DNA of 22,536 bases from Fibrobacter sp. (GTDB taxonomy: Bacteria; Fibrobacterota; Fibrobacteria; Fibrobacterales; Fibrobacteraceae): NCBI GenBank assembly GCA_012841225.1, contig DUVD01000125.1, positions 1 to 22,536 on the forward strand, given 5' to 3'. Both the position numbers and the translations under genes were made by a program. The notes beneath the pieces are model-generated. The model did no database searches and was not told the origin of the DNA. It saw nothing but the letters and a program-made list of their open reading frames with translations. Positions 7,827 through 14,873 of the stretch are shown one piece after another. Numbering within the stretch: position 1 is the first letter of the stretch; every line of letters begins with the position of its first letter.

Positions 7827-8923
7827 AAATCACTCCAGTTGTAATTGTAATTAGAAAGCACTTTTTCGTTTTGGTGCGATAAAACAGAAAGAGCGCAAAC
7901 AACTTGCTCTGCGATCTTAACGAACTCCGCTGCAGAAGCGCTGTTAGGATGGGAAAGTACCGCAGGCGTACCCAAATCACTGGCTTCAGCAACAGAAGGT
8001 TCTAAAGGCACTTTTCCAAGTAAAGGAACGCCGTAAAGCTTAGTGATACTCTCACCGCCTCCCGTCCTAAAGATGTAGTGTTTCTTTTCACATTGGTCAC
8101 AAACAAAATAACTCATGTTTTCCACAATGCCAATCACGGCCACGCCGACAGCATCAAACATGGCGATCCCCTTGCGACAGTCCGCGAGAGCTACTTCTTG
8201 AGGTGTGGTCACTACAACAGCACCAGAAAGAGGGCAACTTTGTGTCAAGGTGAGTTGTATGTCGCCCGTTCCAGGAGGAAAGTCGATCAGCAGGTAATCC
8301 AATTTGCCCCATCTCACGCGATGCACAAAATTTTGAATCATTTGGCTCACCATGGGTCCGCGCCAAATAGTCGCCTTATCTGAATCGGCAAACATGCTCA
8401 TCGAAACGATCTCGATGCCCCCTTTAGCGAGCACAGGGGAGATCGTTTTATCTTCGTGTACTTTGGGGGCTTCTTCGATGCCAAACATTAAGCCCATAGA
8501 TGGCCCGTAAATATCGGCATCTAGTATCCCTACGCTCGCACCAGAAAGACTAAGTGCCATAGCGAGGTTTGCCGTTACTGTTGATTTACCAACACCGCCT
8601 TTGCCAGAAGCCACGCCCACTATGTGAGAAACTTCTTTCAAAAAAGAATCCTCTGCAAAGTTAGCATTTGGTTTAGCACGACCACTTTTAGCAGATAAAG
8701 TAACGGTCACGGACTTAGCACCCAAGGCCATGACTGCTTTTTCACAATCCGCTTTAAAGCGTTCCTTAATAGGGCAGGCTGGTGTGGTTAGCACTAAGTC
8801 AAAAGCAACGTCACCGGCTTCAGAAATTTGCATATTCTGAACAAAACCGAGTTCGACGATGTTTCGGTGTAAGTCTGGATCGATAATCACTTCCAGCGCT
8901 TTTAATATTTCTTTTTCGTTCAT
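7823..8923 (-). CDS. mrp: Mrp/ApbC-family Fe-S cluster carrier ATPase
   Basis: A 366-residue protein with an N-terminal DUF59/MIP18 domain (about 1-80, with the conserved TTPACP Cys at 50) and a P-loop NTPase domain of the Mrp/NBP35 type. The deviant Walker A is GKGGVGKST (107-115). LLIDFPPGTGD follows as the Walker B-like signature. CDQC (275-278) is the CxxC that bridges an Fe-S cluster between two subunits. The family binds and hands over 4Fe-4S clusters to apo-proteins in the cytoplasm. The length and domain order are standard. The gene is directly coupled to the DUF971 gene and lies 60 bases after the double ABC ATPase gene. No convincing Shine-Dalgarno sequence precedes the ATG. Confidence 0.96.
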   Translation of the reverse strand: MNEKEILKALEVIIDPDLHRNIVELGFVQNMQISEAGDVAFDLVLTTPACPIKERFKADCEKAVMALGAKSVTVTLSAKSGRAKPNANFAEDSFLKEVSHIVGVASGKGGVGKSTVTANLAMALSLSGASVGILDADIYGPSMGLMFGIEEAPKVHEDKTISPVLAKGGIEIVSMSMFADSDKATIWRGPMVSQMIQNFVHRVRWGKLDYLLIDFPPGTGDIQLTLTQSCPLSGAVVVTTPQEVALADCRKGIAMFDAVGVAVIGIVENMSYFVCDQCEKKHYIFRTGGGESITKLYGVPLLGKVPLEPSVAEASDLGTPAVLSHPNSASAAEFVKIAEQVVCALSVLSHQNEKVLSNYNYNWSDL

Positions 8924-8983
8924 GTGTTAAACTTAGCAAAAAGCCAAAGAAGTTCTAATTGAATTAAGGAATAGCCTGTAAAA

Positions 8984-10366
8984 TTAGACTGGCATTGCTA
9001 TTTTTGGCAAGCGCAACAAATGAGTCATGCAGGCAGGCCACTCGCTTTCATAATGCGAGACCAAAATAATCGTAGTCGTAGGGGCTAAAAAATTCAATAA
9101 ATCAAATACCCGGAACCGGTGATCGGCGTCCATACCTTGAGTAGGTTCATCTAGAATTAAAACCAAAGGGGGACGAATGGCCGCGCGAGCAATCAAAATC
9201 AAGCGCTTTTCTATGAGAGTGAGAGAAGAAAAAGGCGCTTTAGGATTTTTAAAGCCAAGTGCTGATAGCCAATGATTCGCTTTTTGTCGTTCTTCAAAAA
9301 CTGGTTCTTGAAATAAACCTAAAGACGTTGTATACCCCGTACAAAGGACTTCTTGTATATTTAAATCTTCTCGGTATTGCAAAGCCATTTCTGGAGAAAA
9401 GAATCCCATTTTAGCCTTATGCGCCCAAACATCTAAACCCTTGCCCGGGCGCTTTCCTAAAAGGATTATTTCATTTCGATAAATTTGAGGGTGGTCTGCA
9501 GAAAGCATGGCGAGCAAGGTGCTTTTTCCCGCCCCATTCGCCCCCATTATTGCCCAATGCTCCCCCGCACAAACCCGCCAGTTTAACTCTTTAATAATGT
9601 CGGTTTTTCCAAAACGTACGTGTGTGTTTTTTAAATCGAAAAGCACTTCCCCTTGAACACTTGGAGCGTGAAGCACTTCTATTTTATAATCCAAGGAAGC
9701 CCTCGGATTTGCTTGGTGTGTTTTTTCTGGAGCACCGCTAGCAAACGCGTTTTCTATAAAATTAAATTGATTGTCTTTAAAAATAAATACAGGGATTTTG
9801 GGCAATATTTCTTCCTCTCGAGCGAGTCGAATTACCATATTTACTCCAGAGAGCGCCATTTTTAAAACAGACTCTCTTAAAGAAGGGCGGTACTCGGAGT
9901 CCAAGCCCCCAAATACATCGTTAAAGTAAATCCACTTGGGGTTTTCCATCCATACCCGAGCTAAAAGCACTCGCCTCAATTCCCCATTGGAAAGGCTCAA
10001 TAGCGTGCGGTCCAAAACCGATGCCGGTAGAGAAGCTGCTTGAAGAGCTTCTGGTAAAAGAGAAGGATTTGTTTTTGGAAAAGGCGTGTCTTCGATCATT
10101 AAACTCGTCTGCAAAAAAAAAGAAGCCGATAATAGGAAATGCCCAACCAAAGGAGCTTCTGTGTCTTCTAGACTAATAAAACGATGTTGCCAAAACGGTG
10201 CCAAGGCTCTTTGTATTTTGCGCTGTATTTGCTCGGAAACCACAGACAATTGCTCTTGCTTTTTTAAAAAAGCCCAAAGTACGGCGTCCGCATTTTCAGA
10301 GGGGGCCTCTATGACCTGCACTTGGCTGTGCTTTTTCAACAAAGATTCTATATCACCAAAAACCAT
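8984..10366 (-). CDS. ModF/PhrA-like tandem ABC ATPase with one intact ATP site
   Basis: A 460-residue protein with two fused ABC nucleotide-binding domains and no membrane segments. The second domain closely follows E. coli ModF/PhrA (GEHWAIMGANGAGKSTLL, then DHPQIYRNEIILLGKRPGKG). It has Walker A at 275-283, Walker B LVLILDEPTQG with D406 and E407, and switch H438, but its signature is degenerate (SSLTLIEK, 380-387). The first domain has lost Walker A, has N149-D150 in place of the Walker B Asp-Glu, and yet keeps a good signature, LSNGE (125-129). Since Walker A of one domain pairs with the signature of the other, one composite site is intact and one is dead. There is no in-frame start upstream before a stop, so the first domain is not simply mis-started. 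Function in this organism is unknown; molybdate transport is not indicated by neighbours. Confidence 0.85.
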   Translation of the reverse strand: MVFGDIESLLKKHSQVQVIEAPSENADAVLWAFLKKQEQLSVVSEQIQRKIQRALAPFWQHRFISLEDTEAPLVGHFLLSASFFLQTSLMIEDTPFPKTNPSLLPEALQAASLPASVLDRTLLSLSNGELRRVLLARVWMENPKWIYFNDVFGGLDSEYRPSLRESVLKMALSGVNMVIRLAREEEILPKIPVFIFKDNQFNFIENAFASGAPEKTHQANPRASLDYKIEVLHAPSVQGEVLFDLKNTHVRFGKTDIIKELNWRVCAGEHWAIMGANGAGKSTLLAMLSADHPQIYRNEIILLGKRPGKGLDVWAHKAKMGFFSPEMALQYREDLNIQEVLCTGYTTSLGLFQEPVFEERQKANHWLSALGFKNPKAPFSSLTLIEKRLILIARAAIRPPLVLILDEPTQGMDADHRFRVFDLLNFLAPTTTIILVSHYESEWPACMTHLLRLPKIAMPV

Positions 10367-10415
10367 AATGCAATGATAAAAAGATTTTTTCTATTAGGCT
10401 ATATTTAAGTCCACT
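10367..10415. promoter_or_regulatory. Divergent intergenic region between the ABC gene and mqnC
   Basis: Forty-nine AT-rich bases separate the two divergent start codons. TATATT at 10400-10405 could be a -10 element for mqnC, but it would give a leader of only a few bases, and no matching -35 is clear. Neither gene shows a Shine-Dalgarno sequence here. Confidence 0.35.
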
Positions 10416-11450
10416 ATGAATCCTATTTTAATAAAAGCGTTGCGAGAAGAACGACTATCAACCGAAGAGGCCGTCCTCTTATTAAAAGAAGCGGATTGGA
10501 CAGAAATGGCCTTTGCCGCCGATCAAATTCGAAAAAAAAAGTTCCCCGAAAATAAAGTAGGCTACACTGCCTACCGTATAATCAACTACACCAACGTTTG
10601 CTCGATCACGTGTTCATTTTGTTCTTTTTGCCGCAAAGCCGATAGCCCAGAAGCCTTTGTGCTAACGCTCGATGAAATGCGCCAAAAAACAATCGAAGCA
10701 AAAGCCATGGGGGTTCATCAAGTCTTTTTACAGGGCGGAGTACACGTCGGGATTCCTTTACACTATTACACCGATGTACTCGAAATGCTCACTCAAGAAC
10801 TAAATGTTAGTGTCCGAGGGTTTTCTCCAGTAGAGCTCGTTTATATTGCTAAATCAAATGGAATCTCACTTCCCGACTTGCTGGATTTATTAAAAAAATC
10901 GGGATTATCTTCTGTACCGGGCGCTGGTGCTGAGATCCTAACAGATCGTATGCGTAAAAAATTGAGCCCTAAAAAATTAAGCGCCAAAGAATGGAGCGAT
11001 ACGATGGCTCTTTGCCATCGGAAAGGGTTAAAAGGAAGTGCGAATATTGTATTTGGCAGCGATGAAACACCAGAAGACATTGCAGAGCACCTTACTGTTA
11101 TTCGAAATACCCAAGATAAAACACACGGTTTTTTAACTTTTGTTGCTTGGACGTTTCAACCACAAACGCCTCACTTCCCTATTCGGCACGTGACCGGGAT
11201 GGAATACTTAAAGACAATAGCGCTTAGTCGTTTGTTTTTAGATAACATTTCTCACATTGAAGTTTCTCTGCTTGGCATGGGGCCAGCACTGGGTGAACTT
11301 GGCCTCCACAGCGGCGCAGACGATATCAATAGCATTGTAATCGAGGAGAATGTGTTGGAATCTCAAGGGCTGAAAACAATCAAAGAAGCAGAGACTTTTA
11401 TTAAAAAAGCGGGCTTTACTCCTTATTATAGGTCATTAAACTTTGATTAA
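10416..11450 (+). CDS. mqnC: Cyclic dehypoxanthine futalosine synthase (menaquinone biosynthesis)
   Basis: A 344-residue radical SAM enzyme of the futalosine route to menaquinone. MqnC cyclises dehypoxanthine futalosine. The cluster-binding CxxxCxxC is at C62, C66 and C69. The family sequence is clear in FLQGGVH, in the region around SVPGAGAEILTDR, and in VFGSDETPEDIAEHL. The AWTFQPQTP stretch is the MqnC hallmark; the related aminofutalosine synthase MqnE has a different sequence at this point. Two residues after the last cluster Cys there is an extra Cys (C72), where other members I recall have an aromatic residue. No other mqn genes lie in the window. The presence of this gene implies the cell makes menaquinone, so some respiration or fumarate reduction is likely. 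Confidence 0.9.
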   Translation: MNPILIKALREERLSTEEAVLLLKEADWTEMAFAADQIRKKKFPENKVGYTAYRIINYTNVCSITCSFCSFCRKADSPEAFVLTLDEMRQKTIEAKAMGVHQVFLQGGVHVGIPLHYYTDVLEMLTQELNVSVRGFSPVELVYIAKSNGISLPDLLDLLKKSGLSSVPGAGAEILTDRMRKKLSPKKLSAKEWSDTMALCHRKGLKGSANIVFGSDETPEDIAEHLTVIRNTQDKTHGFLTFVAWTFQPQTPHFPIRHVTGMEYLKTIALSRLFLDNISHIEVSLLGMGPALGELGLHSGADDINSIVIEENVLESQGLKTIKEAETFIKKAGFTPYYRSLNFD

Positions 11451-11460
11451 TTGCTTAGTC

Positions 11461-11491
11461 TTGACGAACATTTTACTTTTTTTGATATTAT
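11461..11491 (+). promoter_or_regulatory. Candidate sigma-70 promoter for the batD operon
   Basis: TTGACG at 11461-11466 is a near-consensus -35. A -10 follows as either GATATT (11484-11489, 17-base spacer) or TATTAT (11486-11491, 19-base spacer). Transcription would begin near 11497, about 35 bases before the batD start codon. It lies just after the mqnC stop, in the only gap in this plus-strand run. Confidence 0.5.
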
Positions 11492-11533
11492 TAAAGCGGT
11501 CTAAACCATTAAAACTTCGTAAATTTGAATACT

Positions 11534-13306
11534 ATGAAACGATTTTTACTTTTTTTACTTCTATTTACCATCTCTGCGGGCGCTAGAGTCTCTATTGAGT
11601 TTGATAAAGATCGAATCGAAGCGGGGTCCTCTTTTGAAATCCGGATGGTCGTTCCTATTCAAGAGCTTAACGAGCCACGAGAAACGCCACGCCTAATGAT
11701 GCGCGATCAATTTGTTTTTAACTCTTTAGACAGTGCTGATAGCCGTATAAATAGTTTTTTCGGGCCAAGTGTTCGCGTTCGTAAATACATTTTTAAACTC
11801 ACTGCCCCCAACAAAACCGGGTCCTTTAGTGTTGGACCGCTTTCATGGAAACTAGGCGACAAAGAATACGAACTAGCGAGCCGGATTCCCATTGAAATCA
11901 AAAAGTCTTTTGACGACGAGGCTCTCACGGTTTCTTTAACTCCTAGTAAAAGAACGGTCTACGAAGGCGAGCAACTTTCTCTTCAGCTTTCATTAAAGAC
12001 CTTTGAACATTTCGAGGGGAACATCGCCTTTACGGGTACCGATATCGGCCACGATTTTATTGTTCATCGATCCGACCTAAAGGGTCTTAAAATTCAACCT
12101 GTGCCGGGTTCTAGAACCGATATGGAAGGTTCAGCACGCTTTGCTTGGCTTGCCCCAATGAAGTCCGGCGATCTAACGATTACCCCAATCCAAATAAAAT
12201 ACACTAAACGTGGGGCACCAAAAATTGTTGAAAAGAACCAATCGTTTGGTGGTTTTTCATCGTCATTTAAGACGATGTCACAAGAATCTATAGAAGCGGA
12301 AGCGCGCTCTAGCCCAATTACATTAAAAGTATTACCATTACCAAATGTTCTTCGTCCTAAAGATTTTACTGGAATGGTTGGCAATTACTCCTTTAAAGCT
12401 GACTTTGACAAAACGGAATTAAGCGTTGGAGAGGCCCTTACCTTAAACATTAGCATTCGAGGCGATGGCAAACCAGGGACTATCACAGACCCCAAACTCC
12501 CCGATTTCTCGGACTTTCGTTCCGTACCGCCAGAAAATACAACCACTAAAAACACCCGAGACGGCAAGGTCATCACCGCCAAAACGATAAAAGTTTTTTT
12601 GTACCCCAAAAACAAAGGCGTTTTTACCATACCCGCCATTACTTACAATTGGTTTAACCCTAACAAGAAGTCTTATGAAGCCATATCGCAAGGGCCTTGG
12701 GAAGTCCTAGTAGAAAAAAGTTCTGATGAGTCCGTTTTAGCATCGCAGACAAACTCGCCATTAAACGTGCAAAAACAAGAAATCGAAACCTTAGGTAAAG
12801 ACATTCGCTTTATTCATGAACTCTCCTCCGTTTCAGTGAAATCAACTCCACTTCATAGGAACATTTCTTTTTGGATTCTTTTGTTGGTTCCAATTCCCCT
12901 TTACCTACTCTTGATTACCTTTATTCGCAGGCACCGCAAGCACATTAGCAATAATGCACTTATGAGAAAGTCTAAGGCAAACAAAAACTTAAAAGAGCTG
13001 TTACTACTTGCTAAAGAAGCAATGCAAAGAAACTGCTCTAAAGAATTTTATGCCATTTTAGAAAAAGCGGTTATCGGTTTTTTAAGTGACTTAACCAACT
13101 TAGAATTTCAAGGCATGACGCGCGAACAAATCAAAGAAGCCCTCCAAAAAGAAGGCCTATCTCAAAAACAAATCAAAGAAATAGAAGGATGGCTAGAGGT
13201 ATGCTCTAGTGTGCGATTTGCCCCATCTTCTATTCACACCGAAGCCCACCAAGAAGCCCTGAGAAAAGTAAAATCCATTTGTACCGACCTGGAGGTTTTA
13301 AAATGA
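11534..13306 (+). CDS. batD: BatD-family protein
   Basis: About 590 residues: an N-terminal signal peptide (MKRFLLFLLLFTISAGA), several beta-sandwich repeats filling residues 20-395, one membrane segment (about 445-464), and a cytoplasmic tail of about 125 residues. This is the layout of BatD ('oxygen tolerance') proteins, which work with the MoxR ATPase and the von Willebrand domain proteins BatA and BatB in the envelope of Bacteroidota, Fibrobacterota and spirochaetes. Motifs such as VSLTPSKRTVYEGEQLSLQ and the repeated EVGEAL-like 'SVGEALTLNISIRGDGKP' fit the repeats. The frame is open to a TTG at 11525; the ATG at 11534 is preferred because it gives the usual Met-Lys start. No batA, batB or moxR is adjacent. 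The stop overlaps the batE start. Confidence 0.85.
   Translation: MKRFLLFLLLFTISAGARVSIEFDKDRIEAGSSFEIRMVVPIQELNEPRETPRLMMRDQFVFNSLDSADSRINSFFGPSVRVRKYIFKLTAPNKTGSFSVGPLSWKLGDKEYELASRIPIEIKKSFDDEALTVSLTPSKRTVYEGEQLSLQLSLKTFEHFEGNIAFTGTDIGHDFIVHRSDLKGLKIQPVPGSRTDMEGSARFAWLAPMKSGDLTITPIQIKYTKRGAPKIVEKNQSFGGFSSSFKTMSQESIEAEARSSPITLKVLPLPNVLRPKDFTGMVGNYSFKADFDKTELSVGEALTLNISIRGDGKPGTITDPKLPDFSDFRSVPPENTTTKNTRDGKVITAKTIKVFLYPKNKGVFTIPAITYNWFNPNKKSYEAISQGPWEVLVEKSSDESVLASQTNSPLNVQKQEIETLGKDIRFIHELSSVSVKSTPLHRNISFWILLLVPIPLYLLLITFIRRHRKHISNNALMRKSKANKNLKELLLLAKEAMQRNCSKEFYAILEKAVIGFLSDLTNLEFQGMTREQIKEALQKEGLSQKQIKEIEGWLEVCSSVRFAPSSIHTEAHQEALRKVKSICTDLEVLK
13291..13295 (+). promoter_or_regulatory. 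Shine-Dalgarno sequence fixing the batE start
   Basis: GGAGG lies 7 bases before the ATG at 13303, inside the last codons of batD. It is the best Shine-Dalgarno in the window, and it selects 13303 over the earlier in-frame start at 13279. Confidence 0.8.
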
Positions 13307-14073
13307 AAAAGCTCCTAACAATCTTTATTTTAATCCTCTTCTCCTCTCCTTCTTTTGCGGGAGACTGCACGACTACCGCCAAAAAAGGTCTTGAAGTCTA
13401 TCAAGAAGGAAATTATGAACAAGCGATTGATTTATGGAAGGACTGCTTAGACCAAGGCGTCCACCACCCCGACTTGCTTTACAATCTAGGCAATGCCTAT
13501 TTTAGACAAGGTCAAATTGGGTTCTCCATATTTTATTACGAATCCGCTCTACGCTTAAGCCCAAATAATAAAGACATTTTACATAACCTTAAGTATGCCC
13601 AGTCGTTAACTAAAGATAAAGTTAAAGAAACCGATGAAGAAGAAAACCCAATTCTAACTGGGATTTACTCTGTGCACCATATCATTCCTTTAAAAAGCCA
13701 GTTATACCTCATTCTCGTCTTAGCGTGGCTCATGGCTGGAATTGGTTTATTTAAAGTCCTTAGCAAGTCTCCTCGTGCTAAAAACGCCTGCTTAGGCATT
13801 ATTTTTGGTTTATCCCTCTTGCTCGGGACACTCGCTTTAAGTGCAGGCTATAAAATTTTTATATTTGAAACAGAGACCAAAGGAGTGGTGACAGCGACCA
13901 CTGCTGATGTCACCAGTGCTCCTCATGATAGAAGCCAAACGCTAAACATTCTTTCTGAAGGGACCGTATTTAATGTGCTTTCAGTGGAACATGGTTGGGT
14001 TGAAATACAACTCGGCGACAAAATTAAAGGGTTCGTAAAAACGACCGAAGTGGGTGTTATAGATGGGCTTTGA
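13303..14073 (+). CDS. batE: BatE-family TPR and SH3 membrane protein
   Basis: A 256-residue protein: signal peptide (1-19), two to three TPR units (about 24-100, including YNLGNAYFRQGQIGFSIFYY), two membrane segments (about 133-150 and 162-181), and a C-terminal bacterial SH3-like domain (about 192-250, with the typical GWVEIQLGDKIKGFV). This is the BatE architecture. The product probably sits in the inner membrane with its TPR and SH3 parts outside, partnering BatD. The start at 13303 overlaps the batD stop (ATGA) and has a strong Shine-Dalgarno sequence. The 3' end overlaps the ZIP transporter gene by 11 bases. Its exact biochemical role is not known in the family. Confidence 0.87.
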   Translation: MKKLLTIFILILFSSPSFAGDCTTTAKKGLEVYQEGNYEQAIDLWKDCLDQGVHHPDLLYNLGNAYFRQGQIGFSIFYYESALRLSPNNKDILHNLKYAQSLTKDKVKETDEEENPILTGIYSVHHIIPLKSQLYLILVLAWLMAGIGLFKVLSKSPRAKNACLGIIFGLSLLLGTLALSAGYKIFIFETETKGVVTATTADVTSAPHDRSQTLNILSEGTVFNVLSVEHGWVEIQLGDKIKGFVKTTEVGVIDGL

Positions 14074-14854
14074 TTTTTCTGCAATCCCTTGGATAGGCGC
14101 CTTAGCAAGTTTAATTGCTGGCAGTGCTACCACTATCGGGGCTTTAGGCATCTTTTTGATGCCAAAAAAAAATGAAAAGTTAGAAGACGCTCTTATGAGT
14201 TTTGCCGCAGGTGTTATGCTTGCCGCTGCTTTTTTTGGCTTAATTTTAGCGGGCATCGATGCGGCAAAAGGCATTGGTTTTTCTGATATCCATGGCGTTA
14301 GTTTTGTTATTTTTGGCATTGTGACAGGAGCTTTGTTCGTGTGGAGTTTAAATCGCTTTGTACCTCATGAACATTTTGAAACAGGAACACGTAGCCCCAC
14401 AGATGCTCTACGATTTAAACGTATTTGGCTTTTTGTAATAGCTATTGCCATCCACAATTTTCCAGAAGGAATGGCTGTTGGTGTGGGTTTTGCTGGCAAC
14501 AATATGTCTAATGGTATTTCCTTAGCTTTTGGCATTGCACTCCAAAACATTCCCGAAGGCTTTGCTGTAGCTGTCGCTTTATTTGCAGTGGGCTATAGCC
14601 GCACATTTTCTTTTTTAATCGCCACATTAACAGGCCTTCTAGAACCACTCGGCGGTGTTGTAGGCGTTTTATCCCTCGGGATCGGGCAAACCTTTTATCC
14701 TATTGTTTTAGGGTTTGCCGGCGGCGCTATGCTATTCATCATCTCCGACGAAATCATTCCAGAAACACACCGTAAAGGGCACCCAAGCATCGCTACCTTT
14801 TCTTTAATCACAGGCTTTGTAGTGATGATGTTTTTTGATGTCCTTTTTGGTTAA
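14063..14854 (+). CDS. ZIP-family divalent metal transporter (ZupT-like)
   Basis: A 263-residue inner-membrane protein with about eight hydrophobic segments. It has the ZIP metal-site motifs HNFPEG (131-136) in TM4, QNIPEG (161-166) in TM5, and DEIIPETH (229-236) near the C-terminus. This matches ZupT/GufA-type importers of zinc, iron or manganese; which metal cannot be told from sequence. A short cytoplasmic loop around 98-112 contains HEHFE, a possible extra metal ligand patch. The start codon lies 11 bases inside batE in another frame, so translation is probably coupled. No metalloregulator site is evident, and the metal link to BatDE is only positional. The gene ends 19 bases from the oppositely oriented glycosidase gene. 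Confidence 0.93.
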   Translation: MGFDFSAIPWIGALASLIAGSATTIGALGIFLMPKKNEKLEDALMSFAAGVMLAAAFFGLILAGIDAAKGIGFSDIHGVSFVIFGIVTGALFVWSLNRFVPHEHFETGTRSPTDALRFKRIWLFVIAIAIHNFPEGMAVGVGFAGNNMSNGISLAFGIALQNIPEGFAVAVALFAVGYSRTFSFLIATLTGLLEPLGGVVGVLSLGIGQTFYPIVLGFAGGAMLFIISDEIIPETHRKGHPSIATFSLITGFVVMMFFDVLFG

Positions 14855-14873
14855 AGTTTTTAAGCCTCTTTTA

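Noticed and set aside
8078..8383. A 101-codon plus-strand frame inside mrp
   Set aside because: It lies antisense to the conserved NTPase domain and its translation has no recognisable domain.
14855..14873. Possible bidirectional terminator between the ZIP and glycosidase genes
   Set aside because: The 19-base gap has T-rich stretches but no stem that I can form.
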